A DNA stretch of 64,000 nucleotides from Thermoguttaceae bacterium (GTDB taxonomy: Bacteria > Planctomycetota > Planctomycetia > Pirellulales > Thermoguttaceae): NCBI GenBank assembly GCA_017408405.1, contig JAFQUP010000025.1, positions 1 through 64,000 of the forward strand, in the 5' to 3' direction. The position numbers and the translations under genes were made by a program. Positions within the stretch are counted from its first letter, which is position 1. Each line of letters opens with the position of its first letter. The notes under the pieces were generated by a model. The model ran no database searches, was not told where the DNA came from, and saw only the letters and a program-made list of their open reading frames with translations. Positions 1 through 8,352 of this stretch are shown here, in pieces.

Positions 1-590
1 CATCATATTGTCAAAGATAAATCAGCCCCTTAGGCTTGATTCCTCTTAAGCTCACTTGCGTGTCACTTAAGATGGTGAGTAGTATAGCACATTTCAAATT
101 TCCTTCAAGGGGGGTCAAGCCAATTTTCTCAATTTTTCCCAGGCTCCGCCCTGAATACGCAACGCAAAAACACCATCTCACTCCGTATTTTACGAAACAA
201 AACAAACCTCAAACTTTTTTAAAACTTTTCTCTTTTTTTCGCGCGTTTTCTGAAAATTTCCTTTCCTTCTCAAGACGTAAAGGGAATAAAATCCACTGTT
301 TTTGGAAAAGCTGCGGATAGATTAAGGAATAAGACGCGCTTTTTCTGACGGATACGTTTTCTGGCAAAAAATTTCTAAAATTTTTAAAATTTTCCATAAC
401 ACTTATCTCTTGTTCAATCCACTGTTTACAAAAAAGCACTTCCAAAAACGGAACAATATTCATATTTCAAAATAAAAATTGACTAAATATTAAATTCTGT
501 ACGAACGATACACGTGATATGAAAGAATTTTCACCAGGAGGGTGAAGAAAACGCACGTTTCTTTTGATTGTTGTTCATGGAGGAACTATT
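1..590. other. AT-rich intergenic region upstream of the autotransporter gene
   Basis: No convincing gene is seen here. Short open frames exist on both strands but have no ribosome binding site and no recognisable protein pattern. A TTGACT at 479-484 and an AT-rich stretch before the start codon at 591 may hold the promoter, but no good -10 box lies at the right distance. The stretch ACACGTGATAT near 510-520 recurs at 4584-4595 upstream of the next gene, where it overlaps a -10 box; it may be a shared promoter or regulator site. Confidence 0.4.
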
Positions 591-3500
591 ATGAAAAAAT
601 CCGCGAAACTCCCCGCGAGAAGCACCACGGTCCGCAAACTTCTCAATCTCCTTACTCCGCTTGGACAACAGACTGTAGCGCGTTATCTGGCCTGCCCCGC
701 TCTTGCTCTTTTGCTCGGCGCGGGAACCGCGTATGGGGAAGAGCTAAAAGTTGAGCTAACAGTTGGATGTTTAGATGACATTTTAGAGAATGGAGCTATT
801 TCGCAAACAAAACTAAATGAGAATAATGAGAATGGTTGCCACATGTATTCAAATAACTGGGAAGATGGGTCTGTGTCTCCACAATACTACAACAATAAAA
901 TAAATACAATCGATGGTATCGAAGGCGGCACATTAACGGATACAACACTTTCCATCACCGGCAGTACAGAATATAACTGTAATGTTAACTTAAAAAAATC
1001 GACATTCAACACGTTTGGAGGAACTCAAGTCTTTGCTGAGAACTTGAACCTTGAAGATAATTCTTATGGCCTAATCGTTGGTGACAATCCATATTGTTTT
1101 ATGACCGGGTCGTTCCTAATTAGTATAGACTGTTTCTATAAAGGTACCACAAACTATACCAAAAAATATACCAACAAAATCGCCTTTGACAACGGAAAAA
1201 TAACCTATACCGACAATCAGGAAGGCTATGAACTGGTCATCAAGAAGAATCTAAACCTTAACAACTCCACGGCAGTAATTCTGGGTAAAGCATACTATGA
1301 CACCAAGGCCTCTATTAATCTTAGCAATGGCAGCTTTCTCGCGGCGGAACGTCAAAGTATGAATAGCAAAATCACTGTCGACCAGAGTTCACTCCTCTTC
1401 ATAAGTGATTCAAACAGCAATATTATGCCTGCTGTAGGAAACCTCTGGCTTGTTACCGCGGATGAAAAAGGCAACATAACCCCGTTGGAGTACTCTGAAA
1501 TCAGCCGAAATATCGATTCATCAATTAAAAACGGGTTTATTAACAATAAAGGTTTAGAGGGAAAGGGGTCCCTGTGCATCACTTCCATGAATGGGGCCAT
1601 GCAGGATATTAGCGGCAAAGATGATGTTACCGGCGCCGGCGAAACTTCCGCGTTTAACGGCTCAACCATTGTGTTTCAAGGAGACCATTTTAAAGACTGG
1701 GAAGGAAAAACATACGTAACAACCGGAACTCTGGCTCTTTCTGGAAAGATGACATTTGGGAAGAAATTTGAAACGACTGCCTCTACGACTGCCTCTACGC
1801 CTGCCTCTACGCCTGACTCTACGACTGACTCTACAACTAACTCTACAACTAACTCTAACTTTTCCAACAAGCTTGATAATATGCTGGAAAAAGAAGTGGC
1901 GCTATTCCCCGCAATTGGAGATTCTATCGGCAATCTGGCTAATTCCCTGAAAAACTCGATAAATTTTGGGGGTGACCTACCCGAAATTGAAAATCAGTCC
2001 AAAGTGTCCAAAAGCTCTATCACAGTGTATGGTCAGGAGTATGAAAACTTCTACTTCTCTAAATCGATTATAAACAGTGTATTGTTGACTCTGCCGGAGG
2101 AAATAAAAGATCTAAAAGATCGAGGTGACGAAGATAATAATAAAAAGATTAAAGAGCTGCTGGGTCAAGAAAGTTATGGAATTGGGGATTTTACGATCGG
2201 TCAGGTAAAAGCCGCGGCAGCGGATTTGAATGATACCTCAACACCAATCTCTGAAGACACTTCTAACTTATTAAAAGCTCTGAAGTATACGTACACCGAT
2301 ATGTACGGGAAACAGGAGATTGATATGAGTGAGTATGTTGACATTTGGAAATCGCTATACGATAACCAATACAACGTCATTTACGGGGGTGCTCTCGCGT
2401 TCCATCGTGACAATGACGGCGAGGTACCGAGTGTGGTGGTCAATGAGTTCAATATGCTTGACAAATCGAATGGCGGCGCGACGCTCTGGCTTGACGCGGG
2501 TTTGAAAAAGAAGGATTCAAACGGCAAGCTAAACATTTACGAATATACCGACCGCTGGGGAAATGTCCAGAGAATAGAAGGAAATCTTGAGGAAACTGAC
2601 GGCGGATGGAAGATCAACACCTCCAAAGGTAATAAAGGAGAACTGTTCATACCCGCGGAAGGAGATGTTAAACTAATTAGCAAAAACGCTGGTTCGGTCT
2701 GGGATAATACGACAGAGCGCATCCTCGGTTCCATTACAGCGGATACCGTTACTCTCGGCGCCAATACGAATGTCTGGTATGATAAAGTATCCACGGTCGA
2801 CACAAAAACGAACATGACATTCACAATCACAACAAATGAGCTGAATGTAAGCACATATAATAAAGAAAGCAAGACTTACAAGAACGAAAAGATGAAAGAC
2901 GGGACTCTTGCCGGCCTATTTGACCGTCCGCTGCTTAAGGCAGAAGTGGCTAAATCAGAAGACAACGGGGCTACCACCTATACCATCACCGTTAAGACAA
3001 AGAGCGCGAAGGAATATGTGGAGAAGGAGGGCAAGGACTGGACGGCTGCCGAAAAAGAACAAATGATGTACCTGGATGAGCAGCGTCTCTTCTATTCGTC
3101 CAACCATTTTGACGCGATTTACAACGCCAACAATCCGCGAGACGTTCTCACAACGCTGCACAATATGGCCCGAAGCAACGGTTATGAAAACGTCACGATG
3201 ATGACGGGGCATCTTGGCAACCCGACGAGTAACTTCTTTGGGGGTTTTGCTTCCATGAGCGGCATGACCAAACGCGGTCAGGAAGAGCAGGAGGAAGCGG
3301 TTTCCCCGCAGGAAAGTTCCTCATCGTCTTACCCACAGGAAGACCCGAACCGCTGGACGGCCTGGGCCAAATACTCACATTCCTCAATCAACGTCGGCGG
3401 CTATGAAGACGACGGGATTTGGAAAGACAGCTTTGATGTTCGCCGCACGGGTATCCTGACGGGTCTTAGCCAGCAGCTGAGTGACACATTCTCCGCCAGC

Positions 3501-4274
3501 CTTCTCTTTGCCTATTCCGGTCCTGAACTTAACCAGCACGGACTTTACGAAGGGTCCGCGAGTCTTGGCGAAGGCGGCTACGTGTCGAACATTGACATGA
3601 ACGATTTTCAGTTCGCGCTTAACTTCAAGAAGATACTCGCGCGTAATTGGGTATTAAACACGTTTGTCGGGGGCGGTGCCCAGAGTCTTGACTGGAAACG
3701 TACTCTTTATGAGAGGAATACGGGCTACAGTTTCAGCGGCGATACGACCGGTAATACTCTGACAGCAACGTTTTATCTGATGAAGTATCTCCAGTTTACC
3801 GAAAACTTCGCCGTTACTCCGATGATTGGTTTCGATACGGAACATACCTGGATTTACGGTTTTGAAGAAGAGGGTATCGGCAGTACGGACAACACGAATT
3901 ACTACAAATCACAGCAGCAATGCTATCATTACGACCGGGTAACCAGCCGCCGCCAGACAGCGCGAATCGGCGCGAGCGCGGCGTACACCAACCCCTTCCA
4001 GACGGCAGGTCTCTCCGTACGCGGTTTCTATGGACGCCAGCTCAGCAACGAAGACGGAGCGATCGTCCGAATGTGGGAAGTCGGTCAAGTGGAAGAAAGC
4101 GGAAAAGAAGTCCGTGGGAATCGCATCGGTAAAGATTCCCTGAACGTTGGTATCGGCGGTTATCTTTATCTGAACACGCTTAAGACACTTAGTCTGACAG
4201 GGGACTATAGCGCGATTTTTTATGACAACGCCACGACCCAGAACGTGACAGCCGGTTTGGAGTGGAAATTCTAG
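591..4274 (+). CDS. Autotransporter (type V secreted) with C-terminal beta-barrel
   Basis: Predicted cell-surface or secreted protein of 1227 aa. I take the ATG at 591 because GGAGGAA lies at 579-585; a TTG at 564 lacks a site. A long n-region and a hydrophobic stretch ending in an AYGEE-type cleavage site resemble the extended signal peptides of autotransporters. The passenger, residues ~45-915, is rich in Asn, Thr, Ser and Gly. At residues ~395-422 it holds a TTAS/TPAS/TTDS/TTNS run from a 12-bp tandem repeat. A Gln/Glu/Ser linker precedes the barrel, residues ~920-1227, which has alternating aromatic strands and ends in a terminal Phe as BAM substrates do. The passenger is not identifiable by eye; adhesion is a guess. 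It appears to be a single-gene unit closed by the hairpin at 4308. Confidence 0.85.
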   Translation: MKKSAKLPARSTTVRKLLNLLTPLGQQTVARYLACPALALLLGAGTAYGEELKVELTVGCLDDILENGAISQTKLNENNENGCHMYSNNWEDGSVSPQYYNNKINTIDGIEGGTLTDTTLSITGSTEYNCNVNLKKSTFNTFGGTQVFAENLNLEDNSYGLIVGDNPYCFMTGSFLISIDCFYKGTTNYTKKYTNKIAFDNGKITYTDNQEGYELVIKKNLNLNNSTAVILGKAYYDTKASINLSNGSFLAAERQSMNSKITVDQSSLLFISDSNSNIMPAVGNLWLVTADEKGNITPLEYSEISRNIDSSIKNGFINNKGLEGKGSLCITSMNGAMQDISGKDDVTGAGETSAFNGSTIVFQGDHFKDWEGKTYVTTGTLALSGKMTFGKKFETTASTTASTPASTPDSTTDSTTNSTTNSNFSNKLDNMLEKEVALFPAIGDSIGNLANSLKNSINFGGDLPEIENQSKVSKSSITVYGQEYENFYFSKSIINSVLLTLPEEIKDLKDRGDEDNNKKIKELLGQESYGIGDFTIGQVKAAAADLNDTSTPISEDTSNLLKALKYTYTDMYGKQEIDMSEYVDIWKSLYDNQYNVIYGGALAFHRDNDGEVPSVVVNEFNMLDKSNGGATLWLDAGLKKKDSNGKLNIYEYTDRWGNVQRIEGNLEETDGGWKINTSKGNKGELFIPAEGDVKLISKNAGSVWDNTTERILGSITADTVTLGANTNVWYDKVSTVDTKTNMTFTITTNELNVSTYNKESKTYKNEKMKDGTLAGLFDRPLLKAEVAKSEDNGATTYTITVKTKSAKEYVEKEGKDWTAAEKEQMMYLDEQRLFYSSNHFDAIYNANNPRDVLTTLHNMARSNGYENVTMMTGHLGNPTSNFFGGFASMSGMTKRGQEEQEEAVSPQESSSSSYPQEDPNRWTAWAKYSHSSINVGGYEDDGIWKDSFDVRRTGILTGLSQQLSDTFSASLLFAYSGPELNQHGLYEGSASLGEGGYVSNIDMNDFQFALNFKKILARNWVLNTFVGGGAQSLDWKRTLYERNTGYSFSGDTTGNTLTATFYLMKYLQFTENFAVTPMIGFDTEHTWIYGFEEEGIGSTDNTNYYKSQQQCYHYDRVTSRRQTARIGASAAYTNPFQTAGLSVRGFYGRQLSNEDGAIVRMWEVGQVEESGKEVRGNRIGKDSLNVGIGGYLYLNTLKTLSLTGDYSAIFYDNATTQNVTAGLEWKF
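1773..1856 (+). repeat. 12-bp tandem repeat inside the autotransporter gene
   Basis: About seven units related to ACGACTGCCTCT, each coding four residues (TTAS, TPAS, TPDS, TTDS, TTNS). The unit length is a multiple of three, so gain or loss of units changes linker length without breaking the frame. Units drift from GCC through GAC to AAC in register, which suggests stepwise duplication. Confidence 0.85.
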
Positions 4275-4307
4275 GATTCTGAAGAGGATCTCACGAGTCG
4301 AGTCAGG

Positions 4308-4378
4308 AAAGCCGAAATTCACGCCGCTCATCAGAAGAATCAAGGGATGAGGGTGTCGAAATTCGGCTTTTCGTTTTT
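4308..4378 (+). terminator. Long hairpin terminator after the autotransporter gene
   Basis: AAAGCCGAAATTC pairs with CGAAATTCGGCTTT, with an inner CTCATC/GATGAG stem, followed by TCGTTTTT. It begins about 35 nt after the stop codon. Confidence 0.75.
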
Positions 4379-4570
4379 GATTCGCGGAGTCAGAAAAGCG
4401 CACGGAAAGAGAAGAGAGTATTAAAATCTGAGGAACGGAAGTTTTCAGAACGTTTTTCATTTTTTGGGTAAAAATTGAAAATTAACAGGAATCTTTGAGT
4501 TTTTTTTGGTAAAAACGGAAAAATTTTGCTTTTTTTTGGCATAAAGAAGGAAAAAAGTGGTCTGGAAGTC

Positions 4571-4598
4571 TTGTCGTGAATCGAACACGTGATATACT
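4571..4598 (+). promoter_or_regulatory. Candidate sigma70 promoter for the 905-aa lipoprotein gene
   Basis: TTGTCG and TATACT separated by 16 nt, about 100 nt upstream of the start at 4702. The spacer and -10 contain the ACACGTGATAT string also found near 510-520. Confidence 0.55.
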
Positions 4599-4701
4599 AT
4601 TAATGTTTAATTGGAGAATAAAGGTTTCATCAGGCCGAATCAGGCCGAAGCCTAAATAATACTAAGAAAATAAATCGGAATAATACCAATCAGGAGATTT
4701 C

Positions 4702-7419
4702 ATGAATCGCATAGCTTCTTTTTTTACGATTTTGACACTCTCCGGTCTTCTCGTACTGACAGCGGGCTGCGGCGGTAAATCCTCATCACCCGAGCCGATG
4801 CCTGAGGAAAACCGGGTCCAGAAAAATATCGCGGAAAAAACCGGCTTGGACAAGAAAAATGCCCCCGAACCGCAACAGGAACCGACGAAAAAAAAGAAGA
4901 AAAAGAAAAAAGAAGTAGAGGAAGAAAAGCCGGAAGAAAACGCGCAGGATCTTCTTCCGCCGGAACTTCAGGTTCAGGAAAAGACCCTTCCATCAAATAC
5001 TGCGCAGTGGTCAGAGGCGGATTTCACCTATGTCCGCGTCGCGGAACCGGCTCTTTTCGATATGGCGCTTACGGAACTTTCATCCCGTCTCGCGAATCCG
5101 AATGCTTCCGAAGAGGCGGCGCGTATTCTTTCCCGTTTCGTGCAGTCCGTAATTCCGAACGCGATCGCGCAGGAACAAAAGCTCATCGAGGCAGCGGAGA
5201 AACAGAAGGCACTTGAGGAAGGAGACGACTCCGAACGCGACCGGCGCATGGACAACTCCAAACCGATTGAAATCAATTTTTACCAGCTGACTCAAAAGCA
5301 GGCGGCGCAGGGAATGGGAGCGTTAGCCTCCAGCACGAGTGAAACCGCGCGAAAGACGACAGCGGCGTTCCTTGCCGGCGCGATTCTTACGGACGATAAT
5401 AAAGGCGCGCTTGAAGCGGTCATGGACGCTTACGCCGTCAAATCGGAAGAAGGTAAAATTTCCCCGGAAGAAGAAAAACTCCTTCTCGCGTTTCTTCTTA
5501 TTCCCGAAAAGGGTGTCGAGGACGCGGCGGAGTTCGCGGAAATTGAAGCTCCGGAGATAAAAGAAGTTGAGCTTGACGAAAACGGAAATCCGCCGCGTAC
5601 GCAGGATAATCCGTACTCGAACCTTCGCGGCAATCATCCTCCAATTCAGCTTGCCCCCGGTAAACGGGTTCAGTTCCGTTTCCAGGGCGGTTCTGGAAAT
5701 ATTACGTCCTTTACTCATCTTGATGTTCAGAAACTGGTGTTGAATAAATACTGCCCGGTTTCATCCGCGCTTTTCCGCGCTCAAATTGCCCGTGAACTTC
5801 TCGGCGACGAAGTTCTTCAGGCAGCCGATACGCAGGCGAAACAGGCGTTTCTGCTTGAGGAAGTTCTGAATAAATTCCTGATGAAAAAGGATTTCACGAA
5901 CTGCATCGCCCAAATCATGATTTATCGCCAGCCGGAAGTGGACGAGGCGTGGAGAGCGATTCTTGAGGAAAATCACGCGCAAAGTCACCTTCTCCTGATG
6001 AAGCACCGTTTCAGCCTGCTTGACGAAAAGACTACGGATGAATTTCGTACCGCGATGCTTGAGAAGCGCAGTCAGATGGAAGAGGATGCCCGTGCCCGCG
6101 AAGCAGCGGAGGCAGCGGAGGAGGCAGCTCCTTCCGGTCAAACTTCCGTTTCACTTTTAAGCCGCCGCGCGGCACTTGAGAAAAACAAACCGGCCGCGGC
6201 TGGAAATAACCGAAATCGTACCGCGCAGCGTTCACCCATGGTTGAGCTTTTGATGGAGTCATCCAGTCGTGAAGCACTTGAAAAAGAAATTTGGACGCCA
6301 GAAATGCGTCAGCTTCTTTTGGATAAAATTCACGAATCATTTGTTGGATACGTCGATGAAAGCATCGCGAACATGCCTGAACCTGGAAGCAATGCGAAAC
6401 CGAAATTCCCGATGATTCAAAAGTCTGATCTTCAGACAATCCAAATGTACCTTTCGATTCCGTGCACGGAAACACGGTATCAGCTTTACTCCATCCTTGA
6501 CAAGGCATGGCTTCTTGGTCCGGAAGCATTCAAAATGTCTCTTTTCGATAAAATTGAGACGGAGCCGGGCTTCCTGATGGTGGTGAAATCCCTTGACCGT
6601 CGTGTCATGAAAGAGAAAAAAGAGACACGCCGTCCCGTACCTAACAATAAGAAAAAGAATGTGAAGGCCAAAGCTCCGTCGATTGGTGTTCTCCTTCGTG
6701 AAAAGCGCCTTGAAGTCGGAGCCGCGTGGATGGAGCAATCCTACCGTACTGTCAGTCAGTGGTGCTGGAAATTCTCCGAAGCGGCAAAAGCGCAGGAAGC
6801 GGTTGCCAAGGCCCGGCGCATTACCGATCGTAACGCTCCGAAGCCCGAAGAACCGAAACTCCCCGAAGATCTTCGGAAACAGTTTGTTTTTCCGAAAGAC
6901 GCCAAGCTCGTCTCATTCTTCACGGCCGATGACCCGGCAATGCCTCCCATGGCTGAATCCGGACGTCTGAAAGTCACCTACTTTGAAGTGGAATGTTCCT
7001 CCATGTTCCAAAAGCTGATCACGGGACTTAAATCAAAACAGTCCCGCCTTCTGGAACGAGGAATCCTCTCCAAAACCCCAAACCAGCAGGCTATTGCCAA
7101 CGGCTATTGGCTGGAACGTTTTGAACTGAACGATGAAACTGGACGCCGGGAATCACTTGATATTTTGATTACTCCCGCCCGTCAGTCAAACGACATGAAT
7201 AATCGCCAAAATAACGAGCAGCTGGTGATGATGAATCGCCGCGGCCCGGAAGAATTCCGCATCCACGTTTTGATGATGGAAATGGACGATATTACCGGCG
7301 ACCATAAGTCCAATTTCAAAGTAGAAGATGAGGAAGACGAAGATTCAGATGAAGAGGAATACGAAACCTCGGATGAAGAATACTCGGAAGATGAGTCGGA
7401 GTATTCGGACGAAGAATAA
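4702..7419 (+). CDS. Large predicted lipoprotein of unknown function
   Basis: 905 aa, start supported by CAGGAG at 4691. The N-terminus is a lipoprotein signal with lipobox LTAGC, so lipidation is predicted at Cys23. A charged segment follows with a run of eight lysines at ~residues 54-62 and Glu-rich flanks. The body, ~80-860, is mainly helical, Ala/Glu/Arg-rich and without a family I recognise. The last ~35 residues are almost entirely Asp, Glu, Ser and Tyr. The protein would sit in a membrane facing the periplasm. The poly-Lys and acidic tail could pair with each other or with polyanions or cations; that is inference. It appears monocistronic, with its own promoter and a dispersed repeat copy downstream. 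Confidence 0.8.
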   Translation: MNRIASFFTILTLSGLLVLTAGCGGKSSSPEPMPEENRVQKNIAEKTGLDKKNAPEPQQEPTKKKKKKKKEVEEEKPEENAQDLLPPELQVQEKTLPSNTAQWSEADFTYVRVAEPALFDMALTELSSRLANPNASEEAARILSRFVQSVIPNAIAQEQKLIEAAEKQKALEEGDDSERDRRMDNSKPIEINFYQLTQKQAAQGMGALASSTSETARKTTAAFLAGAILTDDNKGALEAVMDAYAVKSEEGKISPEEEKLLLAFLLIPEKGVEDAAEFAEIEAPEIKEVELDENGNPPRTQDNPYSNLRGNHPPIQLAPGKRVQFRFQGGSGNITSFTHLDVQKLVLNKYCPVSSALFRAQIARELLGDEVLQAADTQAKQAFLLEEVLNKFLMKKDFTNCIAQIMIYRQPEVDEAWRAILEENHAQSHLLLMKHRFSLLDEKTTDEFRTAMLEKRSQMEEDARAREAAEAAEEAAPSGQTSVSLLSRRAALEKNKPAAAGNNRNRTAQRSPMVELLMESSSREALEKEIWTPEMRQLLLDKIHESFVGYVDESIANMPEPGSNAKPKFPMIQKSDLQTIQMYLSIPCTETRYQLYSILDKAWLLGPEAFKMSLFDKIETEPGFLMVVKSLDRRVMKEKKETRRPVPNNKKKNVKAKAPSIGVLLREKRLEVGAAWMEQSYRTVSQWCWKFSEAAKAQEAVAKARRITDRNAPKPEEPKLPEDLRKQFVFPKDAKLVSFFTADDPAMPPMAESGRLKVTYFEVECSSMFQKLITGLKSKQSRLLERGILSKTPNQQAIANGYWLERFELNDETGRRESLDILITPARQSNDMNNRQNNEQLVMMNRRGPEEFRIHVLMMEMDDITGDHKSNFKVEDEEDEDSDEEEYETSDEEYSEDESEYSDEE

Positions 7420-7513
7420 TCGGGAATGAATCTTCAGACTGACATTTGAATGAACGTGCTTGCCGTTCAGAAACACGGAAAATAAGTATTTTGAAAATCC
7501 CCAGTCATCAGAA

Positions 7514-7605
7514 GCACCGCGTTTTCGGAAATACGCGGTACTTCCGGAAACGCAGGCAAAAAGTAAAAATATCCGTTTTCAGAATTGTTTTCCAGGGAAT
7601 TCCCC
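7514..7605 (+). repeat. Dispersed hairpin repeat, copy A
   Basis: Hairpin ACCGCGT/ACGCGGT around a TTCGGAAAT loop, then a conserved tail containing ACGCAGGCAAA, AAAAAT, TCCGTTTT and a final GGAATTCCCC. It resembles copies at 35388, 55394 and 29248. It lies 95 nt after the lipoprotein stop and just upstream of the acyltransferase start. Confidence 0.65.
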
Positions 7606-7614
7606 ATAAGACAA

Positions 7615-8247
7615 ATGAAGATTTTTTTCCGTTTTTTTTCGGCAATCACGATCATTCCATTTTTGCTCCTTTATTCGGTAATTCGTCTGCTTTTTCCTCA
7701 ACAGCGGGCATTTGCCGACATGACGCAGCTTCTGGCTCTCCTTCCCGGTTTGCCTGGTGAATATCTGCGATTTGCTTTTTTCCGATGGGTTCTTCCCCGC
7801 TGCGGAAAAAATTCATGCCTCTGCTTCGGAACGATTTTTTCGCATCCGGAGACCGAGATAGGAGAAAATGTTTACGTTGGCCCATACTGCATTTTGGGCA
7901 ACATCACGCTCGAAGACAATGTCCTCCTGGCAAGCGGAGTCTCCATTGCCAATGGAACAAATCAGCATTTTTTTGATCGACTGGACATTCCTATTCGGGA
8001 ACAGGGCGGAGTTTTCCCCCGTCTTACCATTGGTGAGGATTCCTGGATAGGAGAACGTGCGGTCGTGCTCGCGAACGTTGGCAAACACTGTGTCATCGGC
8101 GCGGGCGCACTCGTTTTGGAAGATGTTCCTGACTATGCCATTGCGGTTGGCGTGCCCGCAAAAGTAGTCAAATTTCGTAAAGCCCCCGACGGAGATGGTA
8201 TTCTGAAACCGGAATCCACGGACGCACCCGCGTCTGAAAAAATCTGA
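7615..8247 (+). CDS. Hexapeptide-repeat (LbetaH) acyltransferase
   Basis: 210 aa from the ATG at 7615; a TTG at 7585 would add 10 residues and lacks a clear site. An N-terminal hydrophobic stretch (residues 1-30) suggests membrane association. From residue ~75 onward the chain shows hexapeptide turns typical of left-handed beta-helix O- or N-acetyltransferases, such as EIGENVYVGPYC, TLEDNVLLASGV, IGEDSWIGERA and CVIGAGALV, and ends in DYAIAVGVPAKVVK, a hallmark of serine or sugar O-acetyltransferases. The catalytic base is probably the His in the NQHFFD turn. It lies 105 nt before an asparagine-synthetase-like gene, a pairing seen in surface-polysaccharide loci. The acceptor is unknown. Confidence 0.85.
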   Translation: MKIFFRFFSAITIIPFLLLYSVIRLLFPQQRAFADMTQLLALLPGLPGEYLRFAFFRWVLPRCGKNSCLCFGTIFSHPETEIGENVYVGPYCILGNITLEDNVLLASGVSIANGTNQHFFDRLDIPIREQGGVFPRLTIGEDSWIGERAVVLANVGKHCVIGAGALVLEDVPDYAIAVGVPAKVVKFRKAPDGDGILKPESTDAPASEKI

Positions 8248-8352
8248 CAGCGGCACTTTTCAGATTCAGCCGCTTCGTTTTTTCAGACGCGCTGCCAAAC
8301 TTTCGAATTCCGATTTGCACGCAGTTTTTTTTAAGGGACCTTTGATCCTGCC

